A DNA stretch of 8,383 nt from JBHEMK01 sp046262635 (GCA_046262635.1 JBHEMK010000070.1:1-8383), one strand, 5' to 3'; positions 1-7,140 are shown, numbered from the stretch's first letter. The notes: generated by a model from the sequence alone, not told the origin. Made by a program: numbers and translations.

Positions 1-1561
1 TGGCCCCACCAGCCGGTCGGCGAGGTGTTCGCCTGCATGAACTCGTCGAAGCTGCCGTAGTACTCCGCATGCGGCATCGGCAGGTACCCCGGGAGAATGT
101 TGTAGAGCGTCGGGATGTCGGTCGAGCCCTGGATCGACGCGTGGCCGCGCAGCGCGAGGATCCCGCCCCCGGGCCGGCCCATGTTGCCGAGGAGCTGCTG
201 GATGATCGCCGCGGTGCGGATGTACTGGACGCCGACACTGTGCTGGGTCCAGCCGACCGCGTACACGAACGCGCTCGTTCGCTCCCGGCCCGAGTTCTGC
301 GTCAGTGCCTCGGCGACCGCGACGAACTCCTCGACGCTGCAGCCGCAGCTCTCGGCGACCAGTTCGGGCGTGTAGCGCCGGTAGTGCCGCTTCAGCAGCT
401 GGAAGACGCAGCGCGGGTGCTGGAGCGTCTCGTCCTCCTCGGGCGGCTCGCCGTGGCTGAGGCCGCCGCCGTGCCCTCCGTGACCGGCCTGCTCGCCCTT
501 CGGCGAGAAGCCCTGCTCGCTGTCGCCTCCCGAGCCGTGCACGCGCATGCCCGCGTACTGCCAGCTCGAGATGTCGTACTCGCCCTGCCCGGCATCCCAG
601 CCGGAGAAGAAGCCGTCGAGATCCTCGGTGTCCTCGAACCTCTCATCGATGATCACGGGGGCGTTCGTGTAGGCCTTGACGTAGTCCGCGAAATGGAGGT
701 CGTGCTCGAGGATGTAGTTGACGATCCCGCCGAGGAACGCGATGTCGGCCCCTGCCCGGATCTGCACCCATTTCGTCGCCATCGCGCTCGTTCGCGTTAA
801 GCGAGGGTCGACGTGGATCAGCTGGGCGCCGCGCTCGCGCGCCTCGAGCGCCCACTGGAACCCGACCGGGTGGTTCTCGGCCATGTTCGACCCCATGATC
901 ACGATGCAGTCCGAGTGCTCGAGATCCTGCAGGTAGTCGGTGGCGCCTCCACGCCCGAACGAGGTGCCCAGACCGGGCACCGTGGAGCTGTGTCATATGC
1001 GGGCCTGGTTCTCGACCTGGACGATCCCCAGTGAGACGCAGAGCTTCTTGATCAGGTAGTTCTCCTCGTTGTCGAGCGTGGCGCCGCCGAGATTCCCGAT
1101 CGCCATCGTCCGGTTCGCGGGGCTCCCGCCCTCGGTCTGTGTCTCCCAGTGGGCCGCTCGCGTGTCGACGACCCGGTCGGCGATCATCTCCATCGCCTCG
1201 TCGAGTGCGAGCTCTTCCCAGTGGGTGCCGTACGGGCGGCGGTACTTGACCCTGTACTCCCTCAGCGGGCTCTGGACGAAGCTTCTGGAGGCCTGGCCCT
1301 TCGGGCAGAGCCGGCCGCGCGAGATCGGGCTCGACGGATCGCCCTCGATGTGCGCGACCTCGCCGTCCTTGACGTAGACGAGCTGCGCGCAGCCGACGGC
1401 GCAGTAGGGGCAGATCGACTTGGCGACGCTGTCGGCGTGATCGATCCGGGGGGTCAGCCGCTCGAGCGCGTGGACTGGACGGCCTTGCCGCGCCCGAGCC
1501 CGTCGCCGGACCTGACTTGCCTGACGACCGGCCAGCGCTCGATCAGCTTCGGAAGGTCCAC
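1..1561 (-). CDS. fdh: Selenocysteine formate dehydrogenase catalytic subunit, FdnG/FdoG-like, partial at C-terminus, one frameshift
   Basis: Molybdopterin oxidoreductase that oxidises formate to CO2; about 520 residues are present and the C-terminus lies beyond base 1. Proposed start is GTG at 1561, reading VDLPKLIERWPVVRQV; no Tat signal is seen, so a cytoplasmic enzyme is inferred. Once the frameshift near 1461-1466 is repaired, a [4Fe-4S] motif follows (CPYCAVGC at about residues 51-58, then C86 in LCPKG with the conserved Lys). An in-frame TGA at 993-995 falls in NQARI-U-HSSTVPGL, the position of selenocysteine in E. coli FdnG (NQARI-U-H), giving Sec at about 190. The frame then stays open to base 1 through RGGATDYL, MGSNMAENHPVGF and the GNMGRPGGGI motif. 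A Gly/His-rich insertion lies at about 441-548. The gene follows a 59-residue ORF after 39 nt and ends a birA-containing run of genes. Partner subunits would lie beyond the window. Family is secure; exact start and intactness are less so. Confidence 0.9.
963..981 (-). promoter_or_regulatory. Bacterial SECIS element (SelB-binding hairpin) of the second formate dehydrogenase
   Basis: On the mRNA strand, GGTGCCC pairs perfectly with GGGCACC (7 bp) around a GGTCT loop. The stem starts 12 nt and the loop 19 nt after the TGA. The GGUCU loop and its distance match the E. coli fdhF SECIS as I recall it. Bacterial SECIS elements lie inside the coding region just downstream of UGA, as here. Confidence 0.85.
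993..995 (-). other. In-frame UGA selenocysteine codon of the second formate dehydrogenase
   Basis: TGA interrupts an otherwise continuous reading frame between NQARI and HSSTVPGLGTSFGRGG. Family members carry Sec (or Cys) followed by His here, so recoding as selenocysteine is preferred over termination. A hairpin with a GGUCU loop follows. Confidence 0.9.
1461..1466 (-). other. Apparent 1-base deletion (frameshift) in the second formate dehydrogenase
   Basis: The start frame reads WPVVRQVRSGDGLGRGKAV then QSTRSSG and TGA at 1454-1456. The next frame supplies RLTPRIDHADSV and CPYCAVGC, so the two halves join if one base is added between the TCG codon (1463-1465) and the CGG codon (1458-1460). 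The nearby G6 run at 1448-1453 lies after the stop and cannot explain it. True mutation or sequence error cannot be told apart here. Confidence 0.75.
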
Positions 1562-1600
1562 CGGAGCGGGATTCTTCCGCTCAGGCGATCGGCCAAACGC

Positions 1601-1780
1601 CTATCGCTTGAAGCGGCGCTGGCCCTCCTGGTCGGGCTGCTCGGGCGCCGCGGGGCGTTCCGAGCCGTCGGGCGGCGGCGGCTCGATGGGGCCCGAGCCG
1701 GGCGGCACCTCGTCCGGCCGCTTCGTACCCGGGATGGCAGGATCCTCCGGGATTCCGGGATCGGGGCGCTCATCGCTCAT
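1601..1780 (-). CDS. Small Pro-rich acidic hypothetical protein, 59 aa
   Basis: I do not recognise this protein. It starts at ATG 1780-1778 (MSDERPDPGIPEDPAIPG...) and ends ...EGQRRFKR at TAG 1601-1603. It is rich in Pro, Glu and Asp through most of its length, with a short basic end, and has no Cys, membrane segment or signal peptide; it is probably disordered. Support for it being real: a perfect Shine-Dalgarno GGAGGTGA 5 nt before the ATG, G or C at nearly every third codon position, and tight placement, overlapping the birA stop by 11 bases. The following formate dehydrogenase start lies 39 nt downstream in the same frame. A role as an accessory, assembly or linker peptide of the formate dehydrogenase is inference from position only. 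A competing ORF starting at ATG 1773 has no comparable ribosome site and an Arg/Ser-rich shadow-like composition. Confidence 0.6.
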   Translation of the reverse strand: MSDERPDPGIPEDPAIPGTKRPDEVPPGSGPIEPPPPDGSERPAAPEQPDQEGQRRFKR

Positions 1781-2492
1781 ATCTCACCTCCCCGCTCTCG
1801 ATCGTGCGGAGCTCGCCGCCGTCGGTCTCGATCTCGAGCCGCCCTTCGGTGTCGATCCGCCGGGCTGTGCCGGAGACGCCGTCGACGGCGATGCGGCGGC
1901 CGTGGAGGAAGTTGCGCGAACCGAGGTCGATGTAGATCGCGCCGAGCCCGCCGGCAAGCCAGAGGTCGTAGTGGCGCTCGAGCCGCGCGAGCAGGCGCGC
2001 CAGCAGGAGGGCACGGTCGCGCTCGAGGCCGTCCGTCGTCCGCAGCGAAGCAGGGATGACCGCGGCGTCGACGGGTAGCTCGTCGTGCCGCTGGTTGACG
2101 TTGACGCCGATCCCGACCACGACCGCGCCGTCGCGCGCCTCGGCGAGGATGCCCGCCACCTTCTTGCGGTTCATCATCACGTCGTTCGGCCACTTGATCT
2201 GGGCGGCGAGGCCCAGGGCCTCCTCGACTGCGTCGGCGACGGCGACTCCGGCGACGAGCGTCAGCTCGGGCAGCCGCCTGCCCGCGGGGGGGCGCAGCAG
2301 GATCGAACAGAGGATCGCCGTGCCGGGCGGCGCCGTCCACCGCCGTCCGAGGCGGCCCCGGCCCGCGGTCTGCTCGTCGGTCGCGACCACGGTCCCCTCG
2401 GGAGCGTCCGGCCCGATCAGGTCCTGGGTCGAGGCACAGGTGGGGACGAACCGAAACGGCCGGCCGAGACGCCCTTCGGGCTTGAGCTCCAC
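1770..2492 (-). CDS. birA: Biotin--[acetyl-CoA-carboxylase] ligase (biotin protein ligase)
   Basis: A 240-residue ligase that makes biotinyl-AMP and transfers biotin to the lysine of biotin carboxyl carrier domains. Motifs seen: STQ (21-23), GRGRLGRRW adenylate/biotin loop (44-52), KWPNDV (100-105), KVAGIL with the catalytic-type lysine (111-116), GIGVNVN (127-133), and a small C-terminal SH3-like domain around SRNFLHGRRIAVDGVSG. There is no N-terminal helix-turn-helix, so it is the monofunctional class rather than the E. coli-type repressor. The helix after STQ looks several residues shorter than usual. It starts at GTG 2492-2490, sharing one base with the TAG stop of the formate dehydrogenase (TAGTG), so translational coupling is likely. 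It ends at TGA 1770-1772, overlapping the next small ORF. Its metabolic link to formate oxidation is not obvious; it may simply be co-transcribed. Confidence 0.95.
   Translation of the reverse strand: MELKPEGRLGRPFRFVPTCASTQDLIGPDAPEGTVVATDEQTAGRGRLGRRWTAPPGTAILCSILLRPPAGRRLPELTLVAGVAVADAVEEALGLAAQIKWPNDVMMNRKKVAGILAEARDGAVVVGIGVNVNQRHDELPVDAAVIPASLRTTDGLERDRALLLARLLARLERHYDLWLAGGLGAIYIDLGSRNFLHGRRIAVDGVSGTARRIDTEGRLEIETDGGELRTIESGEVRYER
1784..1791 (-). promoter_or_regulatory. Strong ribosome binding site GGAGGTGA for the 59-aa ORF
   Basis: GGAGGTGA lies within the end of birA, with the spacer GATAT... reduced to a few bases before ATG 1780. It is the best Shine-Dalgarno match noticed in the window and fixes the start of the small ORF at 1780 rather than 1773. 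Confidence 0.7.
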
Positions 2493-5203
2493 TAGCCGAC
2501 GGGCTCGAGGCGCACCGACGAGACCTTGTACTCGGGCGTCCCGATCAGCGCGTCACCGACGTCGTGCGTCAGCCAGTTCACTTTCGCCTGTGCGAAGTGC
2601 AGCGCCATCCAGACGAGTCCGGGGTAGACCCGGTCGCCGATCGCTGCCCGTGCCTCGAGCTCGCCGCGCCGCGAGACGAGACGCACCCAGTCGCCCTCGG
2701 CGATCCCGAGCGCCGCGGCGTCCTCGGGCGAGATCTCGAAGAACGGATCCTCCTGCTTGTCCTTCACGCCCTCTTCGCGCATCGTCATCGTTGCGCTGTT
2801 GTAGTGGTAGAGCGTCCGCCCGGTCGAGAGCACGAACGGATACTCGGAGTCCGGCTGCTCGATCGGCGGCTGGTACTCGACGGGGAAGAACTTGCCGCGG
2901 CCGTTCTGCCGGGCGGGGCGCGGGGCGTGGAGGATCATCGACCCGGGGTGGTCGCGATCCGTGCACGGCCACTGGATCCCGCCCTGCTCGAGCCGGTCGT
3001 AGCGAATACCGAACCAGTTCGGAGCGAGGTCGGCGAACTCGTTCCAGACGTCTTCGGCCGAACGGTACCCGGGCCAGTCCGCGCCAAGCGCGCGCGCGAG
3101 GTCGATGACGATCCGCAAGTCCTCCCGCGCGTTTCCGGGCAGCGGTACCGCAGCGCGCACCCGGTTTACGCGACGCTCGGTGTTCGTGAACGTGCCCTCT
3201 TTCTCCGCGAAGCTCGAGGCGGGGAAAACCACGTTCGCGTGGTTGCGCGCGGTGTCGTGGAGGAACAGGTCCTGGCAGACCATGAACTCCACCCCGGCGA
3301 GGCCCTCCTCGACGTGGTGGGCGTTGGGCTCGGTGTGCGCCGGGTTTTCGCCGACGAGGTAGAGCGCCCGCGTCCGCCCGTCGTGGAGCCCTGAGATGAT
3401 CTGGTCGAGCCGGTAGCCCGGCGTGGTCGGCAAGGTCACGCCCCAGGCCTGCTCGAACTTGCGCGTGTTCTCCTCGTCGACCACCTGGTAACCGGGGAAG
3501 TAGGACGGGTTCGCGCCCGCATCGTTCAGACCCTGGACGTTGTTCTGGCCACGCAGCGCATTGAGGCCGGTCGACTCGTAGCCGAGATGGCCGGTCATGA
3601 GGACGAGGTTCGCGAGCGACCAGATGTTGTCGACCCCCGAAGCGTGCTCGGTAATTCCGAGCGTGTAGAAGATCGCCGCGTGCTTTTCGCGGGCGTACTC
3701 GCGCGCGGTCGCGCGGATCGCCTCGGCCGGGACGCCGGTGACCTGCTCGGCCGCCTCGGGGGAGTAGCGCGACACCACCTCGCGGACGTCATCGAAACCC
3801 TCGGTCATCTCGCGGATGTACTCCTCGTTCTGCAGCCCCTCGTCGAGGATCGTGTGCATCATCGCGTTGAGCAGCCAGACATCGGTGCCCGGCCGCAGCT
3901 GCAGGTGCCGCCTCGCGAGCTTCGTCAGCCAGATCTTGCGCGGGTCGGCGACGACGATCGTCGCGCCCCGCCGCGCCGCCTTCTTCATCCGCATCGCGAG
4001 CACGGGGTGCGCCTCGGTCGTGTTGGAGCCGATCACAAACAGGAAGCGCGCGTTCTCGATCTCGGGAATCGAGTTGGTGCTTGCTCCTCTGCCGAACGAC
4101 CTGACCAGGCCGTAGAGGGTCGGAGCGTGTCAGGTGGCCTCGCAGGAGTGCACCGAGTGTGTGCCGAGCGCGGTTCGCGCCAGCTTCTGGATCAGGAAAT
4201 TCTCCTCCATCGTCAGGCGCGCCGACGCGAGGACGCCGATCGCTTGCGGGCCGTGCCGCTCTCTCACGCCCTTGAAGCCCTCCGCAGCGACCGCGAGCGC
4301 GTGCTCCCAGGTCGTCTCGTGCAGCTCGCCGTCGTCGCCGCGCACGAGCGGCTCGGTCAGGCGATCCGGATGGTGGACGAAGTTGAAGGCGAAGCGGCCC
4401 TTGACGCAGAGGTTGCCCTCGTTCGAGACGTAGCTCGGATCGGAGGTGATCTTGACGATCCGGTCGGTCTCGGTGTCGACGTTGAGATCGATCTGGCAGC
4501 CGACGCCGCAGAAGGTGCACGTCGACTTCACCTTCTTCAGCCTCTGCTCGCGGCCGGCCGGAGCACCATGCTCGAACTTCTCGTAGATCGCGCCGGTCGG
4601 GCAGACCGAGAGGCAGCCGCCGCAGAGCTCGCACTCCGTGTCGAGCCACGACTTCCCCCAGGTCGGCACGACCCGTGCCTCGCCGCCGCGTCCCTCGAGC
4701 GACAGCGCCGAGCATTGCATCACCTCCTGCGTATAGCGCACGCAGCGGTTGCAGAGGATGCAGGCGTCCGGGTCGTAGCCCATCAGGCGGTTGCGGTCCT
4801 CGTAGGGCTCGCGCTTGGCGTCCGGAAGCACGAACGGCGCCGACACCCCGAACTCCTCGGCCAGCTCGACGAGCTCGTTCGGGCGGCCGCCCGGGCTCGC
4901 ATTCAGGTGTTCGGTCAGCAGCATCTCCGTGAGCGTCCGCCGCAGCTGCGGGACCTTGCTCGTCGTCGAGACGACGAGCCCCGGGGCGACGCGCGTGGCG
5001 CACGCGGGCAGCGGCCGCGGCGACCCCTCCACGCCGACGACGCACATGCGGCAGCCGCCGTACGGGTCGAGCTTGTTGTCGTGGCAGAGGGTCGGGATGA
5101 AGACCCCGTGCCGCGCCGCGGCGTGCACGAGCAGCTCGCCCTCTGGCGCGCTGACGGCCTTGCCGTCCAGGATGAACTCGACCACCGCCCCGATCCTACT
5201 CAT
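2492..5203 (-). CDS. fdhF: Selenocysteine NAD-type formate dehydrogenase alpha subunit
   Basis: A 903-residue catalytic subunit, read through UGA (Sec358). Order of domains: NuoG-like [2Fe-2S] domain (C40, C51, C54, C68); a NuoG-type linker at 99-114 whose cluster cysteines are missing; a two-cluster ferredoxin domain (C148, C151, C154; C191, C194, C197, C201); [4Fe-4S] Cys motif CTFCGVGC (229-236) with C266 and conserved K268; the Mo/W-bis-pyranopterin catalytic domain with CEAT-U-HAPTLYGL and GSNTTEAHP; and a C-terminal molydopterin-binding domain (STGRTLYHYNSATMT). It would oxidise formate and pass electrons to the fused NuoE-NuoF protein encoded 194 bases upstream, making an FdsA-like NAD-dependent enzyme in the cytoplasm. 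Start chosen is ATG 5203; TTG 5209 and GTG 5185 (AGGA 8 nt before it) are alternatives. The stop TAG 2494-2492 overlaps birA. The symbol follows common family naming; fdhA or fdsA would fit equally. Confidence 0.95.
4096..4113 (-). promoter_or_regulatory. Bacterial SECIS element of the first formate dehydrogenase
   Basis: On the mRNA strand ACGGCCT pairs with AGGTCGT (7 bp including one G-U) around a GGTC loop. The stem begins 17 nt and the loop 24 nt after the UGA, within the range reported for bacterial SECIS elements. The stem is weaker than that of the second gene, but the GGU loop is shared. Confidence 0.75.
4130..4132 (-). other. In-frame UGA selenocysteine codon of the first formate dehydrogenase
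   Basis: TGA sits between THSVHSCEAT and HAPTLYGLVRSFGRGAST, the exact position of the Mo/W-ligating Sec or Cys in formate dehydrogenases. The frame continues for 545 residues of clear family sequence after it, so termination is not credible. Confidence 0.93.
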
Positions 5204-5397
5204 CCGCAAACGCCTCGATCACGCTGAGGCCGCGCTCGCTGGCAGTGCCTCGCCAGGCGGGGCGAACGGGAGCCGGGCGGCGGTGCGGCCGTCCGACCGC
5301 GTGTCCGCTCCCGGTGCGGTGCTCTCCCTGCCGGTGTCTCGCCTCCACCCGGGCCCTGCACGGCGACCGGATCACCGGCAGGCTCGAGAGCGGATCC
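5204..5397 (-). other. 194-base intergenic gap between the diaphorase and the formate dehydrogenase
   Basis: No convincing ORF is seen in any frame. CGGGAGC (5267-5273) and GCTCCCG (5307-5313) form a 7-bp inverted repeat with a 33-nt loop, too open to call a terminator. No clear promoter box is seen. The gap is long for an operon with such tight downstream spacing, so a second promoter here is possible but not shown. Confidence 0.4.
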
Positions 5398-7026
5398 CTA
5401 GGCAGACGCCGCCTGCGGCCCGAGCCGTGCGAAGACCTCCGGCCAGTAGCGGAACGCGTTCCGCACCGGAACAGGCGCGCCCTGACCGAGGCCGCAGATC
5501 GAGGTGAGCGCCATCGCCTCCAGCCACTCCTCGACGTGCTCGCGCCCGAGGACGACCTCACCGCGCTCGAGCTCGGTGAAGAGGTGGTGCAGCCCGCGGT
5601 TGCCGATCCGGCACGGGGTGCACTTCTGGCACGACTCCTCGGCGAAGAAGCGCATCGTCTCCGCGAGCAGGCGCAGCACCGGGTACGAGGCCGGGAAGAC
5701 CTGGACGGCTGCCGAGCCGGGGCCGGTGCCCCACGCGCGCAGCGACTCGCGGGTGAGCGGGACGTCGATTGCAGCAGGCGGCAGGATCCCGCTCGCGGCG
5801 CCGCCGGGGACGATGGCGCCAATCTCCTCGGTCGCCCCGCCGGCGTAGTCCTCGATCAGCTCCCGGAGCGTCGAGCCGTTCGGTGCCTCGTAGCAGCCGG
5901 GCTCGCGAACGGCGCCGGAGATCGACCAGAGACGAACGCCCTTCGCCTCGTTTCTCCCGAGCGCGGCCCAGGCCTCGCCGCCCAGCCGCAGGATGGCCGG
6001 GATGTGTGCGAGCGTCTCGACGTTGTCGATCAGCGTCGGCCGGCCGAGGTACCCGTACTGGGCGGGAAAAGGCGGGCGCAGCCGGGGCATCCCGCGCCTG
6101 CCCTCCATCGATTCGAGCATGGCGGTCTCCTCGCCGCAGATGTAGGCGCCCGCGCCGACGACGAGCTCGATCGAGCGGCCGTCGAGGAAGCCTTCGTCGC
6201 CCAGCTCGTCGAGACTGCGTTGCAACCTCTGCCGGGCGTCCGCGTACTCCTCGCGGAGGTAGACGAACCCCTCAGTCGCCTCGGCGAAGCGCATCGCGAC
6301 GAGCATCCCCTCGAGCACGAGGTGCGGGCGCCGCTCCATCAGGTAGCGATCCTTGATCGTGCCCGGCTCGCCCTCGTCGGCGTTCACGACCACGAAGCGG
6401 GGGCCGGGCTCCTTCAGGACGGCCTCCCACTTGATCGCCGTCGGGAAGCCGGCGCCGCCGTAGCCGACGAGGCCCGACGCCCTCAGCTCCTCGAGGATCC
6501 GCCCGCTCGGCGGCGGCTCCGCGTAGCCGCCGCGGCCGCGGTAGTCGGCGAGCGTTCGGTCGGCGGTCTCGAGCCCGGTCGAGACGCCGGCGCGGGTCCG
6601 GTGCGAGACCGGACGCGGTGGGCGCCCTGCGATCGCATCCTCGAGCCCGCCGCGGGTCAGGAGCGGGAGCACCGTGTCGCCGCGGGTGCCGACGGGAGCG
6701 AGGTCGCAGTGGCCGAGGCACGGCACCTCGAGGACCGGCAGCCCCTCCGGCGCGAGCTCCTCGGCCTGGGCGAGCAGCTCGCGCCCGCCCGCGCAGTCGC
6801 AGACCGGGCCGGTGCACACGCGGAGCGCATCGAGCGGAACCTGGAGGAAGGAGTAGAACGACACGACCTCGTGTGCCTCGCCGCGCCGGATGTTCATGCG
6901 GTCGGCGAGCGCGTCCGCGAGCTCCGGTGTGATCGGACCGATCTCGCGGCGGATCCGCCCAAGGTTGTCGAGCAGCCGTGTGCGCTCGTGCGGCAGTCGG
7001 TCGAGCAGCGCGGGAAGGCTCAGCAC
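5398..7026 (-). CDS. nuoF: Fused NuoE-NuoF NADH-oxidising (diaphorase) subunit of formate dehydrogenase
   Basis: A 542-residue protein joining a NuoE-like and a NuoF-like subunit. Residues 1 to about 125 are a short NuoE with the thioredoxin-like [2Fe-2S] ligands C71, C76, C103 and C107 (CTGPVC and CLGHC). After a linker, the NuoF part has the NADH-binding GYGGAGFPT (188-196), FMN-binding NADEGEPGT (215-223), GAGAYICGEETA (291-302), and the [4Fe-4S] ligands C466, C469, C472 (ESCQKCTPC) and C511 (SICGLGQG). No C-terminal ferredoxin domain follows, unlike electron-bifurcating HydB/HylB-type subunits. With the alpha subunit downstream it would form the two-subunit NAD-linked formate dehydrogenase known from Methylorubrum extorquens FDH1, whose beta subunit is also such a fusion. 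It starts at GTG 7026; an in-frame TAA lies at 7042-7044 and no good ribosome site is visible, so a leaderless or weak start is possible. Confidence 0.93.
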   Translation of the reverse strand: MLSLPALLDRLPHERTRLLDNLGRIRREIGPITPELADALADRMNIRRGEAHEVVSFYSFLQVPLDALRVCTGPVCDCAGGRELLAQAEELAPEGLPVLEVPCLGHCDLAPVGTRGDTVLPLLTRGGLEDAIAGRPPRPVSHRTRAGVSTGLETADRTLADYRGRGGYAEPPPSGRILEELRASGLVGYGGAGFPTAIKWEAVLKEPGPRFVVVNADEGEPGTIKDRYLMERRPHLVLEGMLVAMRFAEATEGFVYLREEYADARQRLQRSLDELGDEGFLDGRSIELVVGAGAYICGEETAMLESMEGRRGMPRLRPPFPAQYGYLGRPTLIDNVETLAHIPAILRLGGEAWAALGRNEAKGVRLWSISGAVREPGCYEAPNGSTLRELIEDYAGGATEEIGAIVPGGAASGILPPAAIDVPLTRESLRAWGTGPGSAAVQVFPASYPVLRLLAETMRFFAEESCQKCTPCRIGNRGLHHLFTELERGEVVLGREHVEEWLEAMALTSICGLGQGAPVPVRNAFRYWPEVFARLGPQAASA

Positions 7027-7038
7027 GTCGATGTGTTG

Positions 7039-7044
7039 ATCTTA
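7039..7044 (-). promoter_or_regulatory. Possible -10 box (TAAGAT) for a near-leaderless diaphorase transcript
   Basis: TAAGAT lies in a short AT-rich island, 12 nt before the GTG start at 7026, so a transcript would begin about 5-7 nt from the start codon. This fits the absence of a Shine-Dalgarno, and leaderless mRNAs are common in actinobacteria. No clear -35 box is seen, so this is tentative. Confidence 0.25.
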
Positions 7045-7140
7045 TTTGAGGTCGCAAAGGTCGGGGATCGGGGACGTGGCGCGGCCCACCGTGCTCGGTC
7101 AGAGAGGCGAGACCGCCGCCGTCGCAAGGCGCGGGAGTCC

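Noticed and set aside
1601..1603. Amber (TAG) readthrough joining the 59-residue ORF to the formate dehydrogenase, or TAG 7485 as a recoded codon
   Set aside because: TAG is used as the plain stop of the alpha subunit (2492-2494) and the diaphorase (5398-5400), and nothing else suggests amber recoding.
1543..1773. 76-codon minus ORF starting at an ATGA overlap with the birA stop
   Set aside because: No ribosome site at suitable distance for this ATG, Arg/Ser-rich shadow composition, and it competes with the 59-residue ORF that has GGAGGTGA and better codon use.
1149..3108. Overlapping plus-strand open frames opposite birA and the formate dehydrogenases
   Set aside because: Low-complexity Arg/Ser/Pro or Asp/Val-rich translations that mirror the real minus-strand genes.
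4130..4132. Reading the two in-frame TGAs as nonsense mutations making pseudogenes
   Set aside because: Both fall exactly on the family's Sec position, both are followed by SECIS-like hairpins, and the frames are intact for hundreds of codons after them.
3587..5227. Plus-strand open frame of 546 codons
   Set aside because: Antisense to the formate dehydrogenase alpha subunit, which has complete cofactor motifs; the plus frame shows none.
5267..5313. Inverted repeat CGGGAGC/GCTCCCG as a terminator
   Set aside because: A 33-nt loop and no T-tract; such 7-base matches are expected by chance in GC-rich DNA.
5398..7026. Electron-bifurcating (ferredoxin-coupled) formate dehydrogenase
   Set aside because: The NuoF part ends soon after its [4Fe-4S] motif, without the extra C-terminal ferredoxin domain seen in HydB/HylB-type bifurcating subunits.
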